Assembly: GCF_016924665.1 (NCBI RefSeq)
Contig: NZ_JAFFJT010000016.1
Location: 1 to 64,000 of the forward strand
Origin: Nocardioides sp. SYSU D00038
Lineage (GTDB): Bacteria; Actinomycetota; Actinomycetes; Propionibacteriales; Nocardioidaceae
Length of the DNA: 64,000 nt
Reading direction: 5' to 3'
Both the position numbers and the translations under genes were made by a program. Of this stretch, positions 1 to 10,526 are shown one piece after another. The number at the start of each line of letters is the position of its first letter. Positions within the stretch are counted from its first letter, which is position 1. A model generated the notes under the pieces. The model was given only the letters and a program-made list of their open reading frames with translations. It did not search any database and was not told where the DNA came from.

Positions 1-59
1 GCGACGAGCCCCAGCGAGGAGCGCCCGTCGAGATCCCGGCACCCGAACGCCCCCGGTGC

Positions 60-328
60 CCCGCGCTGGTTGAGGTGCGAGCGAAGCGAGCCTCGAAACC
101 CCAGACGGCCGAACGCCCTCCGGTGGGAACGGGAGGGCTCCCGGCTCACCGGGTCTCGAGGCTCAGGCCTAGCGGCCTTCGCACCTCGACCAGCGGTGTG
201 CGCTGGTTGAGGTGCGAGCGGAGCGAGCCTCGAAACCCCAGACGGCCGAGCGCCCTCCGGTGGGAACGGAGGGCTCTCGGCTCACCGGGTCTCGACGACG
301 CTCGCTGGCGCTCGCTGCTCGACCAGCG
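60..328. repeat. Cluster of short intergenic hairpin repeats
   Basis: Four hairpin units lie at about 68-103, 151-195, 203-238 and 287-328. Each has outer arms of the type GGTTGAGG ... CCTCGAAACC (or the reverse orientation, GGTCTCGAGG ... CCTCGACC) around a different inner palindrome. Units are separated by a conserved linker containing GAACGCCCTCCGGTGGGAAC. The same family recurs in the other repeat islands of the window, always between genes. Bases 1-60 show only linker-like sequence. No credible gene is seen here. Confidence 0.8.
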
Positions 329-339
329 GTGCGCGCCCG

Positions 340-600
340 ACCCACCCGCCGGGGTGCCGCGCCGCCGGCACGGAGGCGGCGGAGCGACGGCGTCGTTCGG
401 CACGTAGACGGCGGCGTGGCGCCGCAGCGAACGCCAGGGCACCGCAGGGCAGAGTCCGGCGACACGGCAACGAGTGCCGAACGACGCCCGGCGCGCAGCA
501 GCCGCAGTGCCCCACACCGCGCGGCACCCCGCACCCCCCACCACCACAGTCAGCACCCCATCGAGCCCCGTCCGCGGAGTCACCACCGACGGCGGGCGTT
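340..600. repeat. ~230-bp intergenic element, copy 1 of 3
   Basis: This block matches 15945-16225 and 16302-16580 over most of its length. It carries a 13-bp inverted repeat, CGTCGTTCGGCAC at 391-403 and its complement at 474-486, enclosing about 70 bases. Open frames across it differ between copies and resemble no known protein, so it is treated as non-coding. It could be a structured RNA or a MITE-like element; the sequence alone does not decide. Confidence 0.7.
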
Positions 601-611
601 CGCCCACCGGG

Positions 612-1771
612 TCAGTACGACTTCGGCAACCCCAGGGAGTGCATGGCGACGAAGTTGAGGATCATCTCGCGGGAGACGGGCGCGATCCGGCCGGCGCGGG
701 AGGCGACGAGGAGGCCGGCGACGCCGTACTCCTGGGTGATCCCGTTGCCGCCGTGGGTCTGCACGGCGCGGTCGGCGGCGTCGCAGGCGGCCTCGGCGGC
801 GGCGTACTTCGCCATGTTGGCGGCCGCGCCGGCCCCCAGGTCGTCGCCCGCGTCGTAGAGGGCGGCGGCCTTCTGGGTCATCAGCCGGGCCATCTCGATC
901 TCGATGTGGCTCTGGGCGAGCGGGTGGGCGATGGCCTGGTGGGCGCCGATGGCGTCCTTGAAGACCGTGCGCTCCTTGGCGTACGACGTCGCCTTGCCCA
1001 GCGCGTAGCGCGCGAGGCCGGTGGAGAACGACGCCGCCATGATCCGCTCGGGGTTGAGTCCGGCGAACAGCTGCACCAGGCCGCCGTCCTCGTCGCCGAC
1101 GATCGCGTCGGCGGGCAGCCGGACGTCGTCGATGAAGACCTGGAACTGCAGCTCGGGGCTGACGATCTCCATCGGGATCGGGCGGTACTCGAAGCCGGGC
1201 GCGTCGGTCGGCACCACGAACAGCACCGGCTTGACCTTGCCGGTGCGAGCGTCCTCGGCGCGCGCGACGACGAGCACGTTGTCGGCCTCGTCGACGCCGG
1301 AGATGTAGATCTTCCGGCCGTTGAGCACCCACTCGTCGCCGTCGCGGCGGGCGGTGGTGGTGATGTTGTGGGTGTTGGTGCCAGCGTCGGGCTCGGTGAT
1401 CGCGAACGCCATCGTGCCGGTGCCGTCGCAGATGCCGGGCAGCCAGCGCTGCTTCTGCTCCGGGGTGCCGTAGCGGCTGATGATGGTGCCGCAGATCGCG
1501 GGGCTCACCACCATGAGCAGCAGCGGGCATCCCTCGGCCGCGAGCTCCTCGCAGACCGCGGCGATGTCGCCGATGCCGCCGCCACCGCCGCCGTACTCCT
1601 CGGGGATGTTGATGCCGAGGTAGCCGTTGCGGCCGATCTCGAGCCACAGCTCGGTGGTCTTCTCGCCCGCGCGCGCCTTCTCGGCGAACCACTCGCGGCC
1701 GTACTTGCCCGCCAGCCGGGCCACGGCCTTGCGCAGCTCCTGCCGCTCCTCGGACTCCGTGAACGTGCCGC

Positions 1772-1775
<4 letters not shown>
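612..1775 (-). CDS. Acyl-CoA dehydrogenase
   Basis: A 387-residue flavoenzyme predicted to introduce the alpha-beta double bond into an acyl-CoA in the cytoplasm. The ACAD N-terminal, middle and C-terminal domains are in order; FAD/substrate motifs include AFAITEPDAGTN and the C-terminal QTHGGNGITQEYG segment. The short-chain-type C-terminal catalytic Glu (YEGT) is absent, but NPERIMAA provides a Glu where isovaleryl-CoA and long-chain dehydrogenases carry theirs. The ATG overlaps the TGA of the upstream carboxylase alpha subunit (ATGA), so the two are co-translated. This is the last gene of the operon; the substrate is probably a branched acyl-CoA (inference). Confidence 0.9.
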
Positions 1776-3682
<1,907 letters not shown>

Positions 3683-3737
3683 GACGGGCACCTTTCTGCG
3701 GGACGGGCTCCGGACGGGCGCCGCGGCACCGGCGGTG

Positions 3738-4050
3738 GGGGAAGTTGCGCTAGCAACTGTCTCGAGACCCCCGCCGGCCGAACGCCCTCCGGCGCTGGTT
3801 GAGGTGCGAGCGGAGCGAGCCTCGAAACCCCCGCCGGCCGAACGCCCTCCGGTGGGAACGGCAGGGCTCCTGCCTCACCGGGTTTCGAGACAGGACTTCG
3901 TCCTTCCTCAACCACCGGTGGTTGAGGAAGTTGCGCTAGCAACTGTCTCGAAACCCCCGCCGGCCGAACGCCCTCCGGTCCCCACCGGAGGGCTCTCCCC
4001 TCACCGGGTTTCGAGACGGGACTTCGTCCCTCCTCAACCACCGGTGGGTG
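3738..4050. repeat. Hairpin-repeat island inside the carboxylase operon
   Basis: Five hairpin units fill the gap between the two carboxylase subunit genes (about 3739-3770, 3794-3830, 3878-3918, 3919-3957 and 4004-4047). Inner palindromes are of three kinds: AGTTGCGCTAGCAACT, the GCGAGC/GAGCC type, and AGGACTTCGTCCT. Linkers GAACGCCCTCCGGT are conserved. No gene is seen between 3683 and 4091. Confidence 0.8.
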
Positions 4051-4091
4051 GCGTTTCGTCCGACCCGACTCCAGCAGCGGAGATCGCGGGC

Positions 4092-5693
4092 TCACGGGCG
4101 GAACACCCCGAACCGGTCGGTGCCGGCGAAGGGCTTGTTCTCGATCACCGACAGGCAGATGCCGAGGATGGTGCGGGTGTCGCGGGGGTCGATGACGCCG
4201 TCGTCGTAGAGCATCCCGGAGAGGAAGAACGGGAGCGACTGCTCCTCGACCGACTGCTCGACGAACGCGCGCATCCCGGCGTCCGCCTCCTCGTCGTACT
4301 CCTGGCCACGGCCCTCGGCGGCCGCCCGGGCCACGATCGAGAGCACGCCGGCGAGCTGGGCCGGGCCCATCACCGCCGACTTGGCCGAGGGCCAGGTGAA
4401 CAGGAAGCGGGGGTCGTAGGCGCGCCCGTTCATCCCGTAGTTGCCGGCGCCGTAGGAGGCGCCCATGATCACCGTCAGGTGGGGCACGGTGGAGTTGCTG
4501 ATCGCGTTGATCATCATCGAGCCGTGCTTGATGATGCCGCCCTGCTCGTACTCCTTGCCCACCATGTAGCCGGTGGTGTTGTGGAGGAACAGCAGCGGCG
4601 TGTCGGTCTGGTTGGCGAGCTGGACGAACTGGGTCGCCTTCTGCGCCTCCTCGCTGAACAGCACCCCCTGCGCGTTGGCGAGGACGCCGACCGGTCGGCC
4701 GTGGATCCGGGCCCAGCCGGTGACCAGCGAGGTGCCGTAGAGCGGCTTGAACTCGTCGAAGACCTGCCCGTTGCCGGCCGAGACGCCGTCGACGAGGTGG
4801 GCGATCACCTCGCGGGGGTCGAACGGCTCCTTGAGGTCGGCCGGCACCAGGTCGAGCAGCGCGTCGGGGTCGGCGTCCGGCTCGGCCCAGCCGGCGGGCT
4901 CCGGTACGGCCTTGCGCCAGTTGAGCCGGGCGACGATGCGGCGCCCGATCCGGATCGCGTCGCGCTCGTCCTCGGCGAGGTAGTCGGCGAGCCCGGAGGT
5001 GCGGGCGTGCATCTCGGCGCCGCCCAGCGACTCGTCGTCGGACTCCTCGCCGGTGGCCATCTTCACCAGCGGCGGACCGCCGAGGAACACCTTGGCCTGC
5101 TCCTTGACCATGACCGTGTAGTCGCTCATGCCCGGCACGTAGGCGCCGCCGGCGGTGGAGTTGCCGAACACCAGCGCCACCGTCGGCAGCTTGGCGGCGC
5201 TCGACCGGGTGAGGTCGCGGAACAGCCGGCCGCCGGGGATGAAGATCTCCTTCTGGGTGGGCAGGTCGGCCCCGCCGGACTCGACGAGGGAGATCGTCGG
5301 CAACCCGTTCTCCTCGGCGATCTGCGCGGCGCGGAACAGCTTCTTGACCGTCCACGGGTTGCTGGCGCCGCCCTTCACCGACGGGTCGTTGGCGGTGATC
5401 ATGCACTCGACGCCCTCGACGACGCCGATCCCGGTGACCACGCTGGCACCGACGGTGAAGTCGGAGCCCCAGCCGGCCAACGGCGACAGCTCGAGGAACG
5501 CCGAGCCCTCGTCGACCAGCAGCTCGATGCGCTCGCGCGGCATCAGCCGGCCGCGCTCGTGGTGGCGGGCGACGTACTTCTCGCCCCCGCCGGCCACCGC
5601 CTTGGCGTGCTCGGCCTCGAGCTCGGCCAGCTTGGCCAGCATGGCTTCGCGGTTGGCGCCGGTCGTCGACGCTGTCGTGGACGCCGCGGTCAC
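4092..5693 (-). CDS. Acyl-CoA carboxylase beta subunit (carboxyltransferase), MCC/GCC-like
   Basis: A 533-residue carboxyltransferase that moves CO2 from biotin to an acyl-CoA. Both crotonase-like halves are visible: an N-terminal half with SLVESGGADLPTQ and GNSTAGGAYVPGM, and a C-terminal half with HNTTGYMVGKEYEQGG and GASYGAGNYGMNGRAY. The GAGNYGM and TGYMVG segments resemble methylcrotonyl/geranyl-CoA carboxylases more than PccB, which has a DTPGFLPG-like loop (family knowledge). The GTG start overlaps the TGA of the SRPBCC gene (GTGA). The reading frame extends further upstream, but the overlap and the start of family homology favour GTG 5693. Confidence 0.92.
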   Translation of the reverse strand: MTAASTTASTTGANREAMLAKLAELEAEHAKAVAGGGEKYVARHHERGRLMPRERIELLVDEGSAFLELSPLAGWGSDFTVGASVVTGIGVVEGVECMITANDPSVKGGASNPWTVKKLFRAAQIAEENGLPTISLVESGGADLPTQKEIFIPGGRLFRDLTRSSAAKLPTVALVFGNSTAGGAYVPGMSDYTVMVKEQAKVFLGGPPLVKMATGEESDDESLGGAEMHARTSGLADYLAEDERDAIRIGRRIVARLNWRKAVPEPAGWAEPDADPDALLDLVPADLKEPFDPREVIAHLVDGVSAGNGQVFDEFKPLYGTSLVTGWARIHGRPVGVLANAQGVLFSEEAQKATQFVQLANQTDTPLLFLHNTTGYMVGKEYEQGGIIKHGSMMINAISNSTVPHLTVIMGASYGAGNYGMNGRAYDPRFLFTWPSAKSAVMGPAQLAGVLSIVARAAAEGRGQEYDEEADAGMRAFVEQSVEEQSLPFFLSGMLYDDGVIDPRDTRTILGICLSVIENKPFAGTDRFGVFRP

Positions 5694-6151
5694 TGCTCCA
5701 CCACCTGCTTCATCCGCTCGAGGGTGGTGCGCATGCCGCGCTCGTTGGTGCGGCCGCGCAACCGGCCGAGCAGCAGCCAGTAGAGGCGGATCGGCAGCGA
5801 CGGCTCGAGCCGGAAGTACTCGGTGACCCGGGTGCCGCCGTTCTCCGGCTGCAGCCGGTAGCCCCAGTTGTTGACCGCCACCGAGTCGGTGCCGACCGAG
5901 AACTCGAAGAGCTCGTTCTCGACGCACCTGGTGACCCTGCACGGCGACCAGTACGTCGGGCCGACGCCGTTGCGCTTCACGTGCCCGGCGAACGTCGCAC
6001 CCACCTCCGGGCCGGTCGAGCCGCGGGTCCACCGCCCCTCGAAGGTCTCCGGGGAGAACTCGCCGATCCGGGTGACGTCGCTCACCAGCGCCCACACCTG
6101 CTCCGGCGAGGCCTTCATGTGCAGCGAGACCTCCCCGCCCAGCGGCCTCAT
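5690..6151 (-). CDS. SRPBCC (START-like) family protein
   Basis: A 153-residue protein with a START-like fold. It opens with GGEVSLHMKASPEQVWALVSD, typical of polyketide-cyclase/Bet v1-like lipid-binding proteins, and later has RVTEYFRLEPS. No signal peptide or membrane segment is seen. Its ATG overlaps the stop of the acyl-CoA dehydrogenase upstream, and its stop overlaps the GTG of the carboxyltransferase. This tight coupling suggests it binds or presents the pathway's hydrophobic substrate. The exact role is unknown. Confidence 0.85.
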   Translation of the reverse strand: MRPLGGEVSLHMKASPEQVWALVSDVTRIGEFSPETFEGRWTRGSTGPEVGATFAGHVKRNGVGPTYWSPCRVTRCVENELFEFSVGTDSVAVNNWGYRLQPENGGTRVTEYFRLEPSLPIRLYWLLLGRLRGRTNERGMRTTLERMKQVVEQ

Positions 6152-7269
6152 GCGGCGTATCCCAGCAGCTTGGCGGCCAGGTCGTTGAGCACCTCGCTGG
6201 CGCCGCCCCCGATCGGGAGGAGCCGCGCGTCGCGGTAGTGGCGCTCGACCTCGGTGCCGTGCATGTAGCCGGTGCCACCGTGCAGCTGCACCGCCTGGTC
6301 GCAGACGTACGTCGCGGTGTCGCACGCCGTCTGCTTCGCCAGGCAGGCCTCGGCGATCACGCTCTCGCCGGCGGCGTGGCGCCGGGCCACCTCGCGGGTG
6401 TAGGTGCGGGCGACCTCGACCTGGCGTCGCATCTCGACCAGCTTGTGGCGCACGACCTGGTTGGCCGCCAGCGGCCTGCCGAAGGTCTGCCGGTCGCGGC
6501 AGTAGGCGGCGGCCAGGGTCAGTGCCCGGGCGGCGATGCCGTAGCCGTGCACCGCGAGCGCCAGCCGCTCGACCACGAACTGCTCGGCGATCTGGTAGAA
6601 GCCGGCGTTCTCCTCGCCGACGAGGTTGGCCACCGGCACCCGCACGTCGACGTAGGACAGCTCGGCGGTGTCGGAGCAGTGCCAGCCCATCTTGCGCAGC
6701 GACCGGCCGATGGTGAAGCCGGGCGTGCCCCGCTCGACCACCAGCAGGCTGACGCCGGCGTGCCCGGGCTCGCCGGTGCGCACCGCCGTCGTGACGAAGT
6801 CGGCGCGGACCCCGCTGGTGATGAAGGTCTTGGCGCCGTTGACGACGTAGTGGTCGCCCTCACGGACGGCGGTGGTGCGGAGGCCGGCGACGTCGGAGCC
6901 GCCACCCGGCTCGGTGACCGCGAGCGACCCGATCCTCTCGCCGGCCAGCGTGGGCCGCACGAACCGGTCGACCAGGTCGGCGTCGCCGCTCGCCGCGATG
7001 TGGGGCAGGGCGATGCCGCAGGTGAAGAGCCCCGCCATCAGCCCGCTGGAGGCGCCGGCCTCGAACATGCCCTCCTGCAGGTCGACGGTGTCGAGGACGT
7101 CGCCGCCGCTCCCGCCGACCTCCTCGGCGAAGCCCACGCCGAGCAGTCCCTGCTTGGCCGCGGCGACGTGGAGCTCGCGCGGGATCGTGCCGGCGTCCTC
7201 CCACGCCTGGAGGTGGGGGGCCACCTCGCGGCGCACGAACTCGGCGCCGAGCGCTCGGATGTCTTCCAT
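6148..7269 (-). CDS. Acyl-CoA dehydrogenase (isovaleryl/AtuD-like)
   Basis: A 373-residue acyl-CoA dehydrogenase. Flavin motifs SLAVTEPGGGSDVAG and NGAKTFITSG, the DRQTFGRPLAANQ helix and VQLHGGTGYMHGTEVERHYRD are all present. The segment after this reads PIGGGASEVL where short-chain enzymes have YEGTSEI, so the usual C-terminal Glu is Gly; a Glu in VVERLALA is in the isovaleryl-CoA dehydrogenase position instead. The ATG directly follows the TAG of the AtuA-like gene. Position before a carboxylase fits the oxidation step preceding carboxylation in Liu/Atu pathways (inference). Confidence 0.92.
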   Translation of the reverse strand: MEDIRALGAEFVRREVAPHLQAWEDAGTIPRELHVAAAKQGLLGVGFAEEVGGSGGDVLDTVDLQEGMFEAGASSGLMAGLFTCGIALPHIAASGDADLVDRFVRPTLAGERIGSLAVTEPGGGSDVAGLRTTAVREGDHYVVNGAKTFITSGVRADFVTTAVRTGEPGHAGVSLLVVERGTPGFTIGRSLRKMGWHCSDTAELSYVDVRVPVANLVGEENAGFYQIAEQFVVERLALAVHGYGIAARALTLAAAYCRDRQTFGRPLAANQVVRHKLVEMRRQVEVARTYTREVARRHAAGESVIAEACLAKQTACDTATYVCDQAVQLHGGTGYMHGTEVERHYRDARLLPIGGGASEVLNDLAAKLLGYAA

Positions 7270-9006
7270 CTAGAGCAGTCCTTCCTGGATGTGCACGACC
7301 CGCGACCGGACCCACTCGCCGAGGCCCTTGGCCTGCGGGTCGAAGCGGGTCGAGGCGGCCACGCCGGCGCCCAGCAGTCCGCGGATGATGACGTTGACGC
7401 CGCCCAGGTTGGGCAGCGGGTAGACCTCCACCTCGAGGTCGCGCGCCTCGGGCACCAGCTCGCGCACCTTGCGCGGGCTGATCAGCTTGGTCAGCCAGGT
7501 GACCCGCGCGTCGTGCTTGGCGGCGTCGGTGCCGTCGTGGGCGACCCAGAGCCCGAGGTTGGCGTCGCCGCCCTTGTCGCCCGAGCGGGCGTGCACGAAG
7601 GTGCCGAGCGGCATCCTGCGGTTGAGCGAGTCCGCCGGGGCGGGGTACGGCGAGGGCCGCAGCCCGGCCCGGTCGTCGACGGTGGACCACTCGGTCGGCT
7701 CGGGCACCACCTCGCGCCGTCCGTCGGCGTGCACGACCGTGTGGGTGACCGCCGACCGGTCGACGTACGCCGGCCGGTACACGCCGTAGGGCGTCGGCTG
7801 CGCGGGCGGGCCGGTCATCGTGAACCCGGGGTACGACGCCAGCGCCAGCTCGACGGCGGCGGCGGTGAACTCGCGGCCCACCGGACCGGGCTCGGGGTCC
7901 ATCACCGTGCAGCGCAGCAGCACCGAGGCGCCCTCCTCGCTGTCGGCGTCGGCGGTGGGCGTCGGCAGCTGCGACCAGGTGACCGAGGCGGCGGTGAGCC
8001 GGGGGGCGAGCTGCTCGCGCACCCAGTCGGCCTTGGCCTCGACCTCGAGCCCGGTGAGCACCAGCTCGACGCTGTTGCGCCAGCCGCCGAGCTCGTTGAC
8101 GCAGACCTTGAGCCGCTCCGGCGGCGCCTGGCCGGTGACGCCCGAGACCGCGACCCGGTCGGGGCCGGCCTGCTCCAGCCGCACCGACCTGAGGTCGGTG
8201 GTGACGTCGGGGTTGAGGTAGTGGGGGCCCTGGATCTCGTAGACCAGCTGCGCGGTCACGGTGTCGACGGTGACCGCGCCGCCGGTGCCGCGGTGCTTGG
8301 TGATCACGCTCGACCCGTCGGCGGCGAGCTCGGCGAGCGGGAAGCCCAGCGGCAGCGAGGGGTCGACGCCGGACCGGAACAGCTCGCGGAAGCCGGAGAA
8401 GTTGCCGCCCGTCGCCTGGGTGCCGCACTCGAGCACGTGCCCGGCCACGACCGCGCCGGCCAGCTCGTCGTACGACGTGGGCGTCCAGCCGTGGTGGGCG
8501 ATGCCGGCCCCCACGACCAGGGAGGCGTCGGTGACCCGGCCGGTCACCACCACGTCGGCTCCCTCGCGCAGGGCCGCGGCGATGCCGAAGCCGCCGAGGT
8601 AGGCGTTGGCGGTCAGCGCGGCGTCGCCCAGCCCGAGCTCGGCCCCCTGGGGGCGGACGTCGTCGCCCTCGACGTGCGCGATCCGCACGTCGAGCCCGAG
8701 CCCGACGGAGACCTCGCGCAGCCTGTCGGCGAGACCGGCGGGGTTGAGGCCGCCGGCGTTGCTGACGATCCGCACGCCGCGCTCCAGCGCGAGGCCCAGG
8801 CAGTCCTCGGCCTGGCGCACGAACGTGCGGGCGTAGCCGAGCGCGGGGTCCTTCATCGCGTCCTTGCCGAGGATCAGCATCGTCAGCTCGGCCAGGTAGT
8901 CGCCGGTGAGCACGTCGAGCGGCCCGCCCTCGAGCATCTCGCGCATCGCGGACAGGCGGTCGCCGTAGAAGCCGGAGCAGTTGCCGACGCGCAGGGGCTC
9001 GCTCAC
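7270..9006 (-). CDS. Acyclic terpene utilization AtuA family protein (DUF1446)
   Basis: A 578-residue cytoplasmic protein with the AtuA/DUF1446 signature. It starts RVGNCSGFYGDRLSAM, with SNAGGLNPAGLAD, GADVVVTGRVTDASLV and ECGTQATGGNFSGF in the N-terminal ~450 residues; the C-terminal ~100 residues (FVHARSGDKGGDANLG) form the AtuA-associated ferredoxin-like domain. AtuA is required for citronellol/geranyl-CoA catabolism in Pseudomonas, but its reaction is unsettled. The GTG overlaps the stop of the TIGR03084 gene. Companion carboxylase and dehydrogenase genes support a branched or terpenoid acyl-CoA route. Confidence 0.9.
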   Translation of the reverse strand: MSEPLRVGNCSGFYGDRLSAMREMLEGGPLDVLTGDYLAELTMLILGKDAMKDPALGYARTFVRQAEDCLGLALERGVRIVSNAGGLNPAGLADRLREVSVGLGLDVRIAHVEGDDVRPQGAELGLGDAALTANAYLGGFGIAAALREGADVVVTGRVTDASLVVGAGIAHHGWTPTSYDELAGAVVAGHVLECGTQATGGNFSGFRELFRSGVDPSLPLGFPLAELAADGSSVITKHRGTGGAVTVDTVTAQLVYEIQGPHYLNPDVTTDLRSVRLEQAGPDRVAVSGVTGQAPPERLKVCVNELGGWRNSVELVLTGLEVEAKADWVREQLAPRLTAASVTWSQLPTPTADADSEEGASVLLRCTVMDPEPGPVGREFTAAAVELALASYPGFTMTGPPAQPTPYGVYRPAYVDRSAVTHTVVHADGRREVVPEPTEWSTVDDRAGLRPSPYPAPADSLNRRMPLGTFVHARSGDKGGDANLGLWVAHDGTDAAKHDARVTWLTKLISPRKVRELVPEARDLEVEVYPLPNLGGVNVIIRGLLGAGVAASTRFDPQAKGLGEWVRSRVVHIQEGLL

Positions 9007-9800
9007 CGCTTCGCCCGCCCTGGTCCGGGCGGGCCGGCGAAGGCCTGCGCGATCGTCAGCCAGTGCTCGGCGTCGGCGCCGGTGGCGACGAGGTCGGTGT
9101 CGTCGCGGTGGACCCGCTGCGTGACCAGGCGGCAGAAGTCGTACGCCGAGCCGGCGACCCGCTGGCCGGCGTCGTCCGGACCCCACGTCCAGGTCTCGCC
9201 GGACGGCGCGACCAGCTCGACGCGCACCTCGGCGGCGGGCGGCTCCTCGCCGTGCACGGAGTAGGCGAAGCCGCGGGTGCGCACGCCGAGGTGGGCGACG
9301 TGGCGGATCCGGTCGGTGGGCTCGGGCACGGTGCCGAGGGCCTCGTGGACGTCGAGCGCGTGGGCCCAGGTCTCCATGAAGCGGGCGGTCGCCATCGACG
9401 CGGCCGCCATCGGCGGACCGAACCACGGCATCCTCGCCCCGAGCGGCAGCTCGCGCAGCGCGGTGCGCAACGCCTCCCGGGCCGCACCCCAGCGCGCCAG
9501 CAGCGCCTCGGGGGCCAGGACGGCGACCTCGTGGGCGCCGGCGTCGACGAATCCCTCGGGGTCGTGGAGCGCCTGCGTGACCACGGCGTCCCACGCCTCC
9601 TTGCCCTCGGGCGTCACCGCGGCGGCGGCCAGCACGGCCACCTCGTCGGTCCAGAGCAGGTGGGCGACCTGGGTGGCGACCGTCCAGCCGGCGGCCGGGG
9701 TGGGTGTGGCCCAGCCGTCGGCGTCGAGCCCCTGGACGGTGGCCCAGAGCTGGTCGCCCTCGGCCGCCAGGTCGGCGAGCAGGTCGTCGAGCAGGGTCAT
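9003..9800 (-). CDS. TIGR03084 family protein (DinB/maleylpyruvate-isomerase-like fold)
   Basis: A 265-residue protein matching the TIGR03084 actinobacterial family. The N-terminal half (LLADLAAEGDQLWATVQGLD, GWTVATQVAHLLWTDEVAV) is the four-helix DinB-like region with a His that could bind metal; ETWAHALDVHEALG supplies further His residues. The C-terminal part is a separate small domain. Its ATG overlaps the TetR stop, and its stop overlaps the AtuA start. The family is commonly found beside acyl-CoA carboxylase genes, but its reaction is not known. Confidence 0.85.
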   Translation of the reverse strand: MTLLDDLLADLAAEGDQLWATVQGLDADGWATPTPAAGWTVATQVAHLLWTDEVAVLAAAAVTPEGKEAWDAVVTQALHDPEGFVDAGAHEVAVLAPEALLARWGAAREALRTALRELPLGARMPWFGPPMAAASMATARFMETWAHALDVHEALGTVPEPTDRIRHVAHLGVRTRGFAYSVHGEEPPAAEVRVELVAPSGETWTWGPDDAGQRVAGSAYDFCRLVTQRVHRDDTDLVATGADAEHWLTIAQAFAGPPGPGRAKR

Positions 9801-10423
9801 GCGGACTCCTGGGGTGCGTCGCGGAGGGCGGCGTCGAGGGTGGCCGACCACTGGTCGAGGATCCGGGCGCGACGGCGGGCGTCGTCGGTGATGGTGGCCG
9901 CCAGGCCGAGGCCGCGCACCAGGTCGAGGGTGGCCTGCACGAGCTCGCGGACACCGGGTCTCGACTCGTCGGCGCCGAGCAGCTCGACGGTGAGCCGGTG
10001 CACCTCGCGGCCGACCCGCTGCTCCAGCGGCGCGACCGCGGCGAGCAGCGCCTGGTCCGTGCGGGCCGCGACCCACAGCTCGAGCGCGGCGGTGAAGACC
10101 GGGGAGGAGAAGTGGTCGCCCAGCACCTCGAGCACGGCGCGGGTGCGTCGCGGGCCGGTGGGCAGGTCGACGGCGGCCGCCTCGAGCTCGGAGCCGCGCA
10201 CCCGGGTGAGGTGCTCGACCGCCGCCACGACCAGGGCGTTCTTGCTCGGGAAGTGGTGCAGCTGCGCGCCCCGGCTGACGCCGGCCCGCTCACTGACCAG
10301 CGTGGTCGTCGTACCCCCGAAGCCGCGCTCGACCAGCAGCTCGACGGTGGCGTCGAGCAGCCGGGCCCGCATCGCCCGGGTGCGCTCCTCCTGCGGCACG
10401 CGCGTCGCCGGGCCGGTGGTCAC
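9797..10423 (-). CDS. TetR/AcrR family transcriptional regulator
   Basis: A 208-residue one-domain repressor type. The N-terminal DNA-binding helix-turn-helix covers roughly residues 15-62 (ARLLDATVELLVERGFGG ... SERAGVSRGAQLHHF), followed by an all-helical ligand domain. It is the first gene of the acyl-CoA operon and translationally coupled to the next. A near-ideal 22-bp palindrome lies 27 bp upstream of its GTG start, so it probably represses itself and the whole operon, with an acyl-CoA or terpenoid as likely inducer (inference). Confidence 0.92.
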   Translation of the reverse strand: MTTGPATRVPQEERTRAMRARLLDATVELLVERGFGGTTTTLVSERAGVSRGAQLHHFPSKNALVVAAVEHLTRVRGSELEAAAVDLPTGPRRTRAVLEVLGDHFSSPVFTAALELWVAARTDQALLAAVAPLEQRVGREVHRLTVELLGADESRPGVRELVQATLDLVRGLGLAATITDDARRRARILDQWSATLDAALRDAPQESA

Positions 10424-10449
10424 GGGCCCACCCTGCCCGACCCCTCAAC

Positions 10450-10471
10450 AAACAGTCAAGCCTGACTGTTT
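10450..10471 (-). promoter_or_regulatory. Palindromic operator for the TetR regulator
   Basis: A perfect 9-bp inverted repeat, AAACAGTCA and TGACTGTTT, separated by AGCC, stands just upstream of the TetR gene. Its size and symmetry suit a TetR dimer site. The minus-strand reading also contains TTGACT, which could be a -35 box inside the palindrome. Confidence 0.75.
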
Positions 10472-10473
10472 CC

Positions 10474-10518
10474 CCGCCGAGTCGTCGTTACCCGGCACGA
10501 GTAACGACGGCTCGGCGG
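10474..10518 (-). terminator. Long hairpin, probable terminator of the FtsX-type transporter operon
   Basis: An 18-bp stem (CCGCCGAGTCGTCGTTAC paired with 10501-10518, one mismatch) around a 9-base loop. It lies 8 bp after the permease stop and directly before the TetR operator. No U-tract follows, which is common for actinobacterial terminators. Confidence 0.65.
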
Positions 10519-10526
10519 CATGGGGG

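Noticed and set aside
60..328. Possible CRISPR array
   Set aside because: Units are palindromic, irregularly spaced, and joined by conserved linkers rather than unique spacers; no cas genes are near.
6238..9264. A 1008-codon plus-strand frame opposite dehydrogenase and AtuA genes
   Set aside because: It is a GC-driven antisense frame; the minus-strand genes have clear family motifs and ribosome-linked overlaps.
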